The notes under the pieces: generated by a model
The model's input: the letters and a program-made list of their open reading frames with translations, nothing else
What the model was told of the DNA's origin: nothing
Databases searched by the model: none
Program-made: the position numbers and the translations under genes
NCBI GenBank assembly: GCA_964343805.1
Contig: CAYFLR010000012.1
Span: forward strand, 1 to 64,000
Source of the DNA: CAYFLR01 sp964343805
Lineage (GTDB): Bacteria > Bdellovibrionota_B > Oligoflexia > CAYFLR01
Length of the DNA: 64,000 bases
Direction of reading: 5' to 3'
Shown: positions 8,957 through 18,176 of the stretch, one piece after another
Layout of the letters: every line of letters begins with the position of its first letter
How positions within the stretch are numbered: position 1 is the first letter of the stretch

Positions 8957-10006
8957 TTATTTACATACCCCTTGCCAATCAGAATAGAAGGACCAATTGG
9001 TGAACCATCCACCCTCTTGGGCTACTTCACAGACAAGCCCTTTGTCACAAGGAGCTTCAAATTGCTGGCTAGAGACCTTTTCAAATCCAGGGGACTCTTC
9101 AAATGAGAGTTCGTCATTGCTGCTTTTGTATACTGGGCAGGCGGCTCTGGCTAATGATCTTAATTCACATCTGTTTCTATCTTCGTCGGGTATACAACGA
9201 GCCACCTTTTTATTTTGCTGGGATGAGGGAAGATCTTTTAAAATATTGGTACAGTGCTTGTCCAATATACATTCATTTAGAGGGTTGTTGTAGGAAATAC
9301 GTTTTATAACCACATCTAGATCACTCTTGATGCCCACTATAGTTTGGTTAAAAATGCGCTCTTCACAGGTGTTTCGCAAATCCAGCCAAGAAGCACCTGC
9401 TGAAGGAACCATTAAGGGAGAAACCTGCTTAACCAGGGTGGATTGCTTTAAGCCGTTTAGACCCGCAACTCCATTACCAAAAACAGAGATGTTGGCGGCC
9501 AAGCTCTCATCCACTTTTAAATTGGCTGAGATGGTACAAAAATAGACCATTTCTCTGTCATATTTATTGTTTAAGAAAAACTTTCCATCATCATCCATGA
9601 CAAATACGGGTTCATAACCGTGTACCACTACGGTGGTAGCCACTGAGTGTTCACGGATAAACTTGACCATGGTTTTAACCTCCAGGGTGCTGCCTAGAAA
9701 GGAGGTTTTTATCCCTGTTTGGAATGAGACATCCTGATGGTTCTCTTTTTCAAAGTTGAGCCAACGTTGGGGCCTTGCAGGCATTTTAAGGGCATCACTG
9801 GGATGGTCTAGAAAAGGCTTAGGGTCAGGGTTTATTAGCTTTACGTTATAAGGAGCCATTTCAATGCCCCCTTCATGTCTTATTATGCTGTAGGTGGGTT
9901 TGACTAAAGTGCCATCCTCAGTAAGATGACTTTTAGAACGGTGAGCATCTCCGCAGGATAGAATTAGAGTATAGATAATAGATAACAATAGAAAAGTACG
10001 GGCCAT
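8957..10006 (-). CDS. Cysteine-rich lipoprotein of unknown function
   Basis: The ATG at 10006 is preceded by GGAG at six bases. The signal peptide ends in a lipobox (LILSC). The product is 349 residues. The C-terminal 110 residues hold most of the cysteines (CILDKHC, RCIPDEDRNRC, ACPVY, CDKGLVC, final GVCK), spacing that suggests several disulfides in a periplasmic or surface-exposed domain. The central part (residues about 90-230) looks beta-rich. I do not recognise a family. Confidence 0.7.
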   Translation of the reverse strand: MARTFLLLSIIYTLILSCGDAHRSKSHLTEDGTLVKPTYSIIRHEGGIEMAPYNVKLINPDPKPFLDHPSDALKMPARPQRWLNFEKENHQDVSFQTGIKTSFLGSTLEVKTMVKFIREHSVATTVVVHGYEPVFVMDDDGKFFLNNKYDREMVYFCTISANLKVDESLAANISVFGNGVAGLNGLKQSTLVKQVSPLMVPSAGASWLDLRNTCEERIFNQTIVGIKSDLDVVIKRISYNNPLNECILDKHCTNILKDLPSSQQNKKVARCIPDEDRNRCELRSLARAACPVYKSSNDELSFEESPGFEKVSSQQFEAPCDKGLVCEVAQEGGWFTNWSFYSDWQGVCK

Positions 10007-10114
10007 TTAGATCTCCATAAAAATAATATTTAGTAAATGTGTAAATATTAAAAAAACTATAGAGATGTCAAGGGAAAAGAAAAAACACCAATTTTCCGCG
10101 CACAAAGATATAGA

Positions 10115-10702
10115 TTAATAAAGTTGATTGATTTTGGAAAGAAGGGAGGAAACCTCTGGTTCATTTTCTCCTTCACTGAGCATTCGGTATAAGATAGCAG
10201 TGGCTCGGTCATACTCTTTAAGGCCAATGAGACAACGTACCCTGAGAAGGGATAGTGAAGAGGGAAGTGTCGATTGATCCTTATGAATGAGCTTTAAAGC
10301 CATCAGGGTTACATCATAGGCTTTTCGTTTATAAAGTTTGGTGAGTAAGCTATCCTTAAATTGAACCGTTAAGTTATGGGGGAAGGCAAGTACTTTTTTG
10401 ATCAGAGCCTTTAGTTTTCCGGCATCACTGCCAAAAGCTTGATCTTCAATCTGCATTCCCAGCAACCTAGGGTGATAAGGGTCAATCTCTTTGGCGTGAA
10501 AGAAATGATACCTGGCTCTTCCCTCGTAGCCAAGCTCCTCATAAATCTCCATTAAGCCTAAGTGAGCCTCTATGTTCTTGGGATTACTAATGTATTTAGC
10601 CATCAACTGGGAAAGTTCGAGAGTGGGTTCTTGACTAAAGTGGGAATAGGATAAAGGAGTGACCTTAGAGTGCTGATTATAGGACAACATCTGTCTATTC
10701 AT
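10115..10702 (-). CDS. TPR-like helical repeat protein
   Basis: The ATG at 10702 has GGAG five bases upstream. The 195-residue product has no signal peptide, so it is probably cytoplasmic. Residues 40-75 (NIEAHLGLMEIYEELGYEG) and 155-180 (LLRVRCLIGLKEYDRATAIL) have the Ala/Gly/Tyr spacing of tetratricopeptide repeats, which act as protein-interaction scaffolds. The rest is helical. The gene stands alone between two lipoprotein genes on the same strand; a partner cannot be named. Confidence 0.7.
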   Translation of the reverse strand: MNRQMLSYNQHSKVTPLSYSHFSQEPTLELSQLMAKYISNPKNIEAHLGLMEIYEELGYEGRARYHFFHAKEIDPYHPRLLGMQIEDQAFGSDAGKLKALIKKVLAFPHNLTVQFKDSLLTKLYKRKAYDVTLMALKLIHKDQSTLPSSLSLLRVRCLIGLKEYDRATAILYRMLSEGENEPEVSSLLSKINQLY

Positions 10703-10778
10703 ACTTACTCCAGATATGAAATATACTGATTAGGAATGATAGCTAAGATATTACCCTAATTACAGGGAAGATGGCAAG

Positions 10779-12185
10779 TTATTTACAAATATCAGGGGTC
10801 AAGCCAGACATGTAGGCGTGCTGGCAATAATAACCTTTTAATTGCTCGGAACGTTCTTCCTGATTGGAGCTAGAATACTTATCACTGCAATAAAAGTAAT
10901 TGCTCATGCCATTTTCAACCACGGCTTGTTGATTACATTCAAGGGAGTTGGCACTGCAGTTATTGGTGATGAAAAAGACACTTTTAATACTTTTCGCTCT
11001 GCCTTCGCTATCTGAAATGGTGGTATCTGGAGATGGATCAAAACGGAGATGAGTTATAAAAACTGAATTTTGGTAGGGGAGACCTCCCACTACCGCAGGG
11101 ACTGGCATTACAAAGTTATGGATTTGAGTATCACCCAGTTGATCCACACCATCGGATTGAATGAGTAAAGGTTCCTCAAATGAAATGGTTTGACCAGCGG
11201 GATCTACTGAAACACATTCTGAAGCTACCAACTTCGTTCCGTTTAACTCTAATACGGGTTCATATTTTCGTTCAGGGTGAAGGCTTTCATGAATAGCAAA
11301 GGAAGATGTATGTTGGTCTCCATTGCTTTGCATGGACTGTTGCACTAAGAATTTTATAGTTCTCACAGTGACTTTGAAGCTGACGCTTCCTGTTTGACCT
11401 TCTTGATCTGTAGCGGTGATAGTGAAAGTATACTCTCCCTCTTGACTATCATAAGCACCACTGGCTTGATCAATGAAACCTGGTTCCCAATTGATCCTGG
11501 TTCCTACGATATAAGCATTGTTAACTTCAGGAGTGCTTTTTAATTCTAAATCAATGCTACCGTTACCGCCTTGGATATTTAGTTTAACTTTAAGGACCTC
11601 TTCAATCCCGGGGCTGCCATCAGATGAGTTAACAAATTGATCTGGAACTTTGGCAATGGTGATCCCTTTAGATGGGGTGGCAGGGTCCGCAGGAGGAGTT
11701 TCTCCATTGTTTGGAAAGCTAATTTCTACCTCTTTTTCTGATTTATTAAAGCCAGTAGCAGTGGCAATGAGTACAAGCTTTTCTTCTGTGAACTCACCTT
11801 GGACAAAAAATTGCTGATCATTCTCACGATCGGAGATCTCTAAAGTGCTAACTTCTGTGGTACAGGTTTCATCGGAGTAAAAGTTGGTGCCGGTCTGGCT
11901 AGCTGAGAGAGTGACTGTGATATTTTGCATATCAGCACTGTCTTGCCCTTTTCCCGGAGTTGGTTTTATTGTAAAGGGTGTAGAGCAGGCTGAATTACTT
12001 AAAATCTCAGGACCGCTAATCTCTAATTTACCTAAATTTTCATCCACTTTGGCTTCTTCTCCACCAATAGAGGCGACTTCTGCTTCTCCTTCAGAAAATT
12101 TAGTTTTGTTACAGGAAAATAAAAAGATAAGAGAAGAAGCAATAAGGATATATATGATAATAAAATTTTCAATTTTCTCTCCCAC
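10779..12185 (-). CDS. Lipoprotein with a cadherin/Ig-like beta domain
   Basis: The start is a GTG at 12185; there is no Met in the signal region and no clear ribosome binding site, so the start is uncertain. A hydrophobic segment followed by FLFSC predicts a lipoprotein of 468 residues. Residues 50-150 look like one beta-sandwich domain. Residues of about 165-280 contain a putative-Ig/cadherin-like domain, with INWEPGFIDQASGAYDSQE and YTFTITATDQEGQTGS being typical of bacterial surface adhesin modules. The last 180 residues are another beta-rich part with six cysteines clustered near the end. It is likely an exposed surface protein; ligand unknown. Confidence 0.7.
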   Translation of the reverse strand: MGEKIENFIIIYILIASSLIFLFSCNKTKFSEGEAEVASIGGEEAKVDENLGKLEISGPEILSNSACSTPFTIKPTPGKGQDSADMQNITVTLSASQTGTNFYSDETCTTEVSTLEISDRENDQQFFVQGEFTEEKLVLIATATGFNKSEKEVEISFPNNGETPPADPATPSKGITIAKVPDQFVNSSDGSPGIEEVLKVKLNIQGGNGSIDLELKSTPEVNNAYIVGTRINWEPGFIDQASGAYDSQEGEYTFTITATDQEGQTGSVSFKVTVRTIKFLVQQSMQSNGDQHTSSFAIHESLHPERKYEPVLELNGTKLVASECVSVDPAGQTISFEEPLLIQSDGVDQLGDTQIHNFVMPVPAVVGGLPYQNSVFITHLRFDPSPDTTISDSEGRAKSIKSVFFITNNCSANSLECNQQAVVENGMSNYFYCSDKYSSSNQEERSEQLKGYYCQHAYMSGLTPDICK

Positions 12186-12322
12186 AGTGAATTAGTATTT
12201 TTCTTTTTAAAGCTACAAGAGACTTATCGACATTTTGGGAGGGCAGCTTAAGCTTATCTTGCTTAAACTTGAGAAATAATAAGAAAGAGAGATGTTTATT
12301 ATTGAAATGGTTAATCTTTTTA

Positions 12323-12682
12323 TTATTGGTTTTCTTCTAGCTTCTCTATTCGACTGAGTGCTTTTTCTAGTTTTGAGCTGAGTTCCTTTATTTTTTTACC
12401 CTGCTTTCTTACTTTTTGATCAAGCTCTTCCAGGGTTTTTTTCCCAGATAAGGTCTCTAAATACTCCGTGGCCGTGTCTGAAATTTCTGATGAGATCTCA
12501 GTAGCTTTCTGGAGAACCTTTTTCTCATTCAGAAATTCTTTAGCCTGCTTGGATGTTTCTTCTACCATATCTTTAATATCTGATTGCTCATACTCTTTCT
12601 TAAAGGTCTTGGCCACTTCCGTAGCTGATTTTTTAGCTCGTTTGAAGAGCTGTTTTGCGGATTTGGTAAGGTCGTCGGTCAT
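12323..12682 (-). CDS. Small lysine/glutamate-rich coiled-coil protein
   Basis: The 119-residue product is highly charged and almost wholly helical, with heptad spacing clearest in the last 40 residues (LDQKVRKQGKKIKELSSKL). It has no signal peptide or cysteine. It resembles stress-associated, apolipoprotein-like small helical proteins, but that is only a likeness of composition. AAGGAG lies nine bases before the ATG. It follows the secreted-protein gene at 12713-13195 by 30 bases on the same strand and is probably co-transcribed with it. Confidence 0.7.
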   Translation of the reverse strand: MTDDLTKSAKQLFKRAKKSATEVAKTFKKEYEQSDIKDMVEETSKQAKEFLNEKKVLQKATEISSEISDTATEYLETLSGKKTLEELDQKVRKQGKKIKELSSKLEKALSRIEKLEENQ

Positions 12683-12712
12683 GGTTTACGGCTCCTTTAC
12701 TTAATTTTGGTA

Positions 12713-13195
12713 TTATTTCCAGTAACACTTCACTTGGTCTAAAGTGTAACCCTGTTGTAGATCTAGCTTATTAACCTGTTTCATCAGAAATCTATGACTT
12801 TTCCACGATGTATCATGACTGTACTGCGTATGTAGTAAGGGCCTTGATTCATTTAAATGACGAATATGGTTTAAAGTATACGATTCTCTCTTATACATGT
12901 TACCGCATACACTTTGTTTGGCTATTTTACGAGCAGTACTCTCAAATTGATTGGTAATTACTATTCTTTTGCAGTCGGCAGGATACCAAGGAGCATTGCA
13001 GGCTTTGATTCCTCTATAAACTGTGGGGGTGCTCCTACTTCCAGGTGTGTGTGTCATTGAATCTGCCATGACATAGTAGGTATAAAAATCTGTTTGAATT
13101 TTTCCCACCATAATATTTTGTCTTTCCACCACCCTTCCAGCCATGAGCTGAGAGGGCAGGGCGATAGCCACCAAAAAAAATAACCAAGAACGCAT
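12713..13195 (-). CDS. Small secreted protein of unknown function
   Basis: The 160-residue product has a typical cleavable signal peptide (FFLVAIALPSQLMAG, cut after LMA). The ATG at 13195 is preceded by GGAGG at five bases. The mature protein is basic, with four cysteines (CNAPW, CKRIV, CGNMY, CYWK) that could pair into two disulfides. I do not recognise it. It is the first gene of a probable two-gene unit with the coiled-coil protein at 12323. Confidence 0.7.
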   Translation of the reverse strand: MRSWLFFLVAIALPSQLMAGRVVERQNIMVGKIQTDFYTYYVMADSMTHTPGSRSTPTVYRGIKACNAPWYPADCKRIVITNQFESTARKIAKQSVCGNMYKRESYTLNHIRHLNESRPLLHTQYSHDTSWKSHRFLMKQVNKLDLQQGYTLDQVKCYWK

Positions 13196-13242
13196 GAGAC
13201 CTCCGATTTTTTTAACTTATCTTGAGGCGGATATATCTTAAT

Positions 13243-13272
13243 TTGCTGGTGACTTCAATTTTAAAGTATAAT
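13243..13272 (+). promoter_or_regulatory. Candidate sigma-70 promoter for the repeat protein at 13307
   Basis: TTGCTG (13243-13248) and a perfect TATAAT (13267-13272) are spaced by 18 bases. The start of transcription would fall about 28 bases before the ATG at 13307. Confidence 0.5.
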
Positions 13273-13306
13273 TTCTGTAATAAATATAAAAAAAAGAAGG
13301 TGTTAT

Positions 13307-15115
13307 ATGGTAAAAAATACCCTGTTCACATTGGTGACCCTTATTTTAATTTCATTCTCCCTCTATGGAGTGAATTTAAACCATCTCCTTTGTTCTCCTA
13401 ATACATTTTGCTCAAGGATTTTTACCAATTACTCGCAAAGTAGAAATGGCGCCACAGAGTGTGTCCCAGTTTCCTTGTCCCAAACCAAGGATGATCTTTT
13501 AGTAACCGTACGAGATATTGATCGACTTATCCAACACCAGGAGGTTGAGTTAGTTAAACCAGATAACCTCAGAGAGAGAAAAGATAGCAGAGGGTGGTTG
13601 GGAAAAATTTTCAAATCTGAAAACCCTGTAGAGGTTTCTCTTCGGAATAATATCCGCATTTCTAAACGTCAAAGAGAGGTTTTAAATCAAAGCTATCAAC
13701 TCTTAAAAGAGGCTGAGATAACATTGGATTCAGCTAGGGGCAAATTAGAAAACTACCCAGAAGATATTAGGTCGACTATATCTTGGTTTCAAACACGGAT
13801 TAGAGAGTTTCAGCAAATCCTTGGGGAAAAGGGAGGTCGTATCTCTCATGATGGAGCCTCTGAAGGTCATTTGAAACTGGTGGAAAAAGCAACTAATGAA
13901 ATAAACCAAGCCCGTATTGATTTAGCGAAGCTTCAAAAAAAGCTGTATGACTTTGTTTATAATCCTAAACAAAACCATTCCTTCTTTTTGAACTATTTAA
14001 AAGAAGCTCAAAGTTTTCGTAAACAGAGTATTCAAAATAAAATTAAACAGGTTCAAGATCGAACACTTAAACCAGCAATCGTGGAATCTCTACTGAATCT
14101 CGCTATACGTTATAATAAACCGGATACGGTCATTGTGGAGTGGTTTTTAAAAATTGACAAATTGGCTGCCGAGAAACGATCTTCTAGTGAAAATGGCTTA
14201 AATGATCGATTGATTCCCTCCTTGATTCAAATTGGACTGGAGCACTCTTTAACTCCTGAGATGGCTGTTTCAAAATTTGTTTCCATCGATGTTAAAGGAA
14301 ACAATTTTAAAGAGAGTTTCTCAGTATACGATGCCGAAGTGATGGTTTTACTGGATACCACTCTCTCCTTTAAAGTTACAGAGCAGCAGGCTATTGAACG
14401 CTTTTTTACCTTCTATGAAAACAGCAGACAGGGTCCTAAGAAGGACAAATTTTATTTTGATGATCCCTCTTTAGCGATTTTAACCTATCTTAGTTTTGAG
14501 CATAAAACAGATGTTAAATCTCTATCTCAACTCTTTTTTGAAATTGATAAATCCACCGATCTCAAAAAAGATTGGTGGCTCTATGATACCGCGGTGGCGA
14601 TTTTAATTGAGGGGGCGATCCGTTTTAAAACCGATCCTGTTGAGTTAGAAAATGCCATGCAGAGTTTGTATAAATCCATGAAATCAAAAGATGTTGAGGT
14701 GATTGATGAGGATGTTGCTAGGGCTCTGGTATTCTCTAAACAGTTTAAAATCTCTCCGTCTGTGATGGTGGATTTGTTGAAACATATTCAAGGTAAACAG
14801 GCGAGGGGAATGCAAGAGGTGTTGAGTTCAATCGGAATTGCCATTGCTGCTAAATATCAAACTGTTGAGACCGATTTTATGAGAGTTCGCAATTGGAATG
14901 AAATTATTTCATCTGCGGAGTTAGATCATGCCTTAAGTATTCCTCATTTAAACATGTCTCGAACTATAGATTTACTTTACTCTCATAGAAAGAGTTCTTC
15001 GAGTAGTCGCTCTTCCAATTCGGGAATGCCCATGTACAGTCTTTCAAATCCTCTTAATGTATATAACTTAGCAACTGGGGGCGGGATGGATGGCAACATC
15101 ATAACACCTTGGTAG
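13307..15115 (+). CDS. Secreted protein with about six 40-residue helical repeats
   Basis: The ATG at 13307 has AAGG upstream. The 602-residue product begins with a signal peptide (TLVTLILISFSLYG). Residues 60-245 are charged and form coiled-coil-like helices. From about residue 250 to 510 I can align six units of about 40 residues, each with a helix rich in Ala, Ile and Leu, a [YFH]K-[TIP] turn and a second helix with paired aromatics: examples are YNKPDTVIVEWFLKID, FKVTEQQAIERFFTFY, HKTDVKSLSQLFFEIDKS and FKTDPVELENAMQSLYKS. This predicts an alpha-solenoid used for binding. The C-terminus is Ser/Gly-rich. It is not a repeat family I can name. It is flanked by convergent lipoprotein genes and is probably transcribed alone. 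Confidence 0.72.
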   Translation: MVKNTLFTLVTLILISFSLYGVNLNHLLCSPNTFCSRIFTNYSQSRNGATECVPVSLSQTKDDLLVTVRDIDRLIQHQEVELVKPDNLRERKDSRGWLGKIFKSENPVEVSLRNNIRISKRQREVLNQSYQLLKEAEITLDSARGKLENYPEDIRSTISWFQTRIREFQQILGEKGGRISHDGASEGHLKLVEKATNEINQARIDLAKLQKKLYDFVYNPKQNHSFFLNYLKEAQSFRKQSIQNKIKQVQDRTLKPAIVESLLNLAIRYNKPDTVIVEWFLKIDKLAAEKRSSSENGLNDRLIPSLIQIGLEHSLTPEMAVSKFVSIDVKGNNFKESFSVYDAEVMVLLDTTLSFKVTEQQAIERFFTFYENSRQGPKKDKFYFDDPSLAILTYLSFEHKTDVKSLSQLFFEIDKSTDLKKDWWLYDTAVAILIEGAIRFKTDPVELENAMQSLYKSMKSKDVEVIDEDVARALVFSKQFKISPSVMVDLLKHIQGKQARGMQEVLSSIGIAIAAKYQTVETDFMRVRNWNEIISSAELDHALSIPHLNMSRTIDLLYSHRKSSSSSRSSNSGMPMYSLSNPLNVYNLATGGGMDGNIITPW

Positions 15116-16342
15116 TTATTTTATATGATCTGGAAAGTGTTTTAAATCTTCGCCTTTCAAAGGAACCAGGTCATCTGTTAGGTAATTAGCATGAGATAAA
15201 AGTTGTTGAAATGAAAGGGTATCTTTTGCTTCGATAGAATCTAAATTCAGGTACTCTTTAACCGAAAACCCGTCTGCCAAAATCCCAAGTTCCTTCTGAC
15301 AAAAAGAGTCCAACACCTTTTTTTGAGTTTCATTATTTACACATCCTACGAATTCATTATCTTTGTAAATGGTTTTTGCATAATAATAGCCTGCCAGGAG
15401 ATTTCCAGATTCAGGATCGCGCCCCCCTTGACCTATTACCATGACTTCGGTATCTCCCGACCTATATTTTGCGATAAATTTTCTTTCTAAAAAATTAACC
15501 ATAAGTACTGAACGAGTGCCATGATACTCAGACGTTTTTTTATTTAACCCAGGAGAATTCATGGCCATGATTTTTTCTTTTTTATCGCTGGTTAAGGAAA
15601 CATAGGTCTCTATCATAAAGTTCTGCTCTCCATGGTCATTACTCATCATAGGCTTTTTAATCACTAGCAGACGATAACGGGGAGCTGATTTAAGGGGATC
15701 GCTAAATAAGGTGATGTCCAGGTCTTGGTTTATTTTACTAAAATAAGAGAACTCATAATCGGGTTGTCCACCTAGGATGTATTGTAGGGGGTTCCCGCTC
15801 TTATCTTCTTTCCCATCAGGTCCAGTGCTACTTGCAAGTTCCATCTCATTGGAGTTAAAATTTGCTGCTTTTTCTATAAGGTGATTCTGCCCTCGCAGGT
15901 AGAGTTCTGCATGATAAATTTGCCCAATGAGGGTGGTGCTGGTAAATTTATGATCCATCTTATCTTTTAAAACGAGTGTTTTGGGGCAATAGTTATCTTC
16001 ACCCATTTGGCATTCATAAGCGAAGTATTTTGCTAAATGGAAAGGAATCTTTTCTCCTTCTTCGTTTTCAGACTTTACCAAGGAGGCCATCTCAGTTTCC
16101 ACAGAGGGAAATGCCGAAAGAGAACTTTTAGTAATTTTTAGGTTCAAAGGTTCGTAGTTGGTTTTTGGGGGTTCTTCAGCTGTTATGGGATCATTGGATT
16201 TAGGTTCTTCCCCGGGAGTTTCACTTTGATTTTCTTTGCCACCATCTCCATCGTCTTCAGGATTGGATATTTGAGAGCCACAGGCCATCCATATAAATAA
16301 AAAAATGAGTGTGTAGAATTGTAAATAGATGGACCTTTTCAT
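15116..16342 (-). CDS. Lipoprotein, paralogue of the next gene upstream
   Basis: The ATG at 16342 has GAGG five bases upstream; the lipobox is WMAC at residue 21. The 408-residue product starts with an acidic, Pro-rich linker (residues 25-65) and is otherwise related throughout to the protein encoded at 16465-17964. Shared segments include YECQMGEDNYCPK against YECRMGDVSYCPE, TTLIGQIYHAE in both, and FIAKYRSGD against FISKYRSGD. Tandem duplication is the simplest explanation. I recognise no family. Both are probably exported to the cell surface and may be controlled by the TIGR02147-type regulator encoded divergently at 18177. Confidence 0.75.
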   Translation of the reverse strand: MKRSIYLQFYTLIFLFIWMACGSQISNPEDDGDGGKENQSETPGEEPKSNDPITAEEPPKTNYEPLNLKITKSSLSAFPSVETEMASLVKSENEEGEKIPFHLAKYFAYECQMGEDNYCPKTLVLKDKMDHKFTSTTLIGQIYHAELYLRGQNHLIEKAANFNSNEMELASSTGPDGKEDKSGNPLQYILGGQPDYEFSYFSKINQDLDITLFSDPLKSAPRYRLLVIKKPMMSNDHGEQNFMIETYVSLTSDKKEKIMAMNSPGLNKKTSEYHGTRSVLMVNFLERKFIAKYRSGDTEVMVIGQGGRDPESGNLLAGYYYAKTIYKDNEFVGCVNNETQKKVLDSFCQKELGILADGFSVKEYLNLDSIEAKDTLSFQQLLSHANYLTDDLVPLKGEDLKHFPDHIK

Positions 16343-16418
16343 TATTACCTCTTTACTCTCAATCTAAAAAAACCCCCTCCTTATTATGAAGGGAGCCGTG
16401 TTTTCTGTCAATTTATCC

Positions 16419-16457
16419 ATAAGACCCGAGTCTTTGACTTATAAAGACTCGGGCCTT
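16419..16457 (-). terminator. Long hairpin after the second paralogous lipoprotein gene
   Basis: ATAAGxCCCGAGTCTTT and AAAGACTCGGGxCTTAT (17-base arms, one mismatch) enclose a seven-base loop, starting just downstream of the stop at 16465. There is no good T-tract on the minus strand, so it may act as a transcript-stabilising or weak terminating hairpin between the two paralogues. Confidence 0.7.
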
Positions 16458-16464
16458 ATTTTAC

Positions 16465-17964
16465 TTACATTTCTTCTATAAAAATATCTTCTTCTACTTT
16501 GTCTTGGTTGAGAGTTTCAACCCCTTCAATCTTCACTTTGTCAGGAAAGTTTTTCAGATCTTCTAACTTTAATGGAAGCTTATTATCAGCTATACACTTT
16601 CCATTACTTAACTCACTGGTGAATTCTACAAGATCAGTTTCTTCTTGGCTGTTAAGCCCCATATAGCTGACTACATCAAAGGATCCATTGAGAAGTCCTT
16701 TTTCTGTGGCACAATTTTCATCATCTACTATGGATTCGGATTGATTATTCCAACAGGCCATAAACTCATTGTCGCCTTGCTTTACTTTTGAATAAAAGTA
16801 TCCTTCTAGCAGTTCTCCAGTGGTTAAATCACGACCAGCTTGTCCAATTATTATGAGCTGATTGTCTCCAGAGCGGTACTTGCTAATAAATCTGCGAGTT
16901 TCAAAATTTACTAACAGAATAACTCTAGCACCATTGGAGCTAGACTTTGTTTGACTGCTAATAGAGGGGCTGTTCAAAGCGAGAACTCTGCTATCACTTT
17001 CTTCATTTTGAGAGATATAAATTTGTAAAATAAAGTTTTGATCACCAAAGTCTTTGCTTTCAACAAATTTTTTCACCACACTGAGGGAATAGGCTCCTTC
17101 GTCTTCATTAAATGCATAGTAGGAAGGGTAGCTATCATAGTCCTCTCGATAGACATAGTCATACTCGGTTCCCATATTGTAGATATACTGGTAAGGATTT
17201 CCAGTGGTGTCAGGGACTTTTTCTGCGGTGGTTTCAGCCACAAAAGTTACTTTCTTTTCTTCGGTTGGGGTTGATTTTTCAATAATCATAGGAATGCCCT
17301 GGGCATACATTTCCGCATGATAAATCTGGCCAATTAAAGTGGTGGTGGTAAATTTATGATCAAACTTATCTTTGAGTTCTAAGTTTTCTGGGCAGTAACT
17401 CACATCCCCCATTCGACATTCGTAGGCAAAATACTGTTTGACGGAGTACTCAGCAAAGTTAGTATTTATGCTGTTGTCATTGCTGTTGTTATTGCTGTTG
17501 TGATTTACCTCTTCATTTATAATTTCTTCTGACTCATTATTATTCTCGTTCTCTGTGTCCACCAAGTGGTGTAGCTTGGGTGAAGCATCTACTAATTCCA
17601 TAAAAGTAGTGGTCATAGAAGGCAGTGCTCCGATGGATTTTTCGGTAATATTTAATTGCAGTTGTCCTGTTGTATTTAATGATTCATCCTCTACCTGTTT
17701 AGTATCTGGAGTTGTATGAATGATTGGATCAAGGATCGTTTTAGGGGTTTCTCCTTGTGGGGGATAATCAGTGGCTGTATCATCTACGTTATGGTCTTCA
17801 TCATCATCTTCTATTTTGCTATCCATTTTGCCGCAGCCGATAAAAAGCACCAAAATCAATAGCATAATGGATGTTAAACAACTATTTCCTCTAATGGTTG
17901 TCATTTTACTATTCATTGTTTTCTCCTTTTCTTGGTTTTGTTTGGATAAAATCTTTTGCTTCAT
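16465..17964 (-). CDS. Lipoprotein, tandem paralogue, with two possible starts
   Basis: Two in-frame ATGs both have excellent ribosome binding sites: 17964 (AAGGAGG, five bases) and 17916 (AAAGGAG, six to seven bases). The shorter form (MNSKMTTIRGNSC) gives a normal lipoprotein signal with lipobox LFIGC; the longer adds a 16-residue basic, Gln-rich extension. The body matches the neighbouring lipoprotein at 15116-16342 but carries an extra Asn/Ser/Glu low-complexity stretch (about residues 140-170). I recognise no family. The divergent regulator gene begins 213 bases upstream, with repeated GTACCA-type sequences in between. Confidence 0.75.
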   Translation of the reverse strand: MKQKILSKQNQEKEKTMNSKMTTIRGNSCLTSIMLLILVLFIGCGKMDSKIEDDDEDHNVDDTATDYPPQGETPKTILDPIIHTTPDTKQVEDESLNTTGQLQLNITEKSIGALPSMTTTFMELVDASPKLHHLVDTENENNNESEEIINEEVNHNSNNNSNDNSINTNFAEYSVKQYFAYECRMGDVSYCPENLELKDKFDHKFTTTTLIGQIYHAEMYAQGIPMIIEKSTPTEEKKVTFVAETTAEKVPDTTGNPYQYIYNMGTEYDYVYREDYDSYPSYYAFNEDEGAYSLSVVKKFVESKDFGDQNFILQIYISQNEESDSRVLALNSPSISSQTKSSSNGARVILLVNFETRRFISKYRSGDNQLIIIGQAGRDLTTGELLEGYFYSKVKQGDNEFMACWNNQSESIVDDENCATEKGLLNGSFDVVSYMGLNSQEETDLVEFTSELSNGKCIADNKLPLKLEDLKNFPDKVKIEGVETLNQDKVEEDIFIEEM

Positions 17965-18008
17965 GCTTTCCTCCTTTTTGGTTGTTACTGACCTAATATT
18001 GCAGAAAA

Positions 18009-18022
18009 CGTACCAAAAAAAT
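18009..18022. promoter_or_regulatory. Candidate operator, distal copy
   Basis: CGTACCAAAAAAAT here is repeated exactly at 18142-18155 in the same divergent intergenic region. This copy lies 45 bases upstream of the lipoprotein start at 17964, where it could control that gene. Confidence 0.45.
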
Positions 18023-18141
18023 TTGTTTAGTAATTGAGGTTATTTAGCGACAATGAGGATATGATCTGCAAATAAAGTTGTCATTTTAATAAGATATATA
18101 TGGCTACAAAGTGGTCGATTTGATTAAAAAGGAAAAAAAAT

Positions 18142-18168
18142 CGTACCAAAAAAATACCATTTTGGTAC
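18142..18168. promoter_or_regulatory. Candidate operator with inverted repeat, proximal copy
   Basis: The second copy of CGTACCAAAAAAAT runs straight into TACCATTTTGGTA, so GTACCA and TGGTAC face each other (18143-18148 and 18163-18168) and TACCA/TGGTA form a tighter inner palindrome (18155-18167). It ends nine bases before the regulator's first codon, a position suited to autorepression. Confidence 0.5.
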
Positions 18169-18176
18169 TATAGAAA

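Noticed and set aside
12250..12272. TTAAGC/GCTTAA inverted repeat after the coiled-coil gene
   Set aside because: Six AT-rich pairs with a seven-base loop and no T-tract are expected by chance in such sequence.
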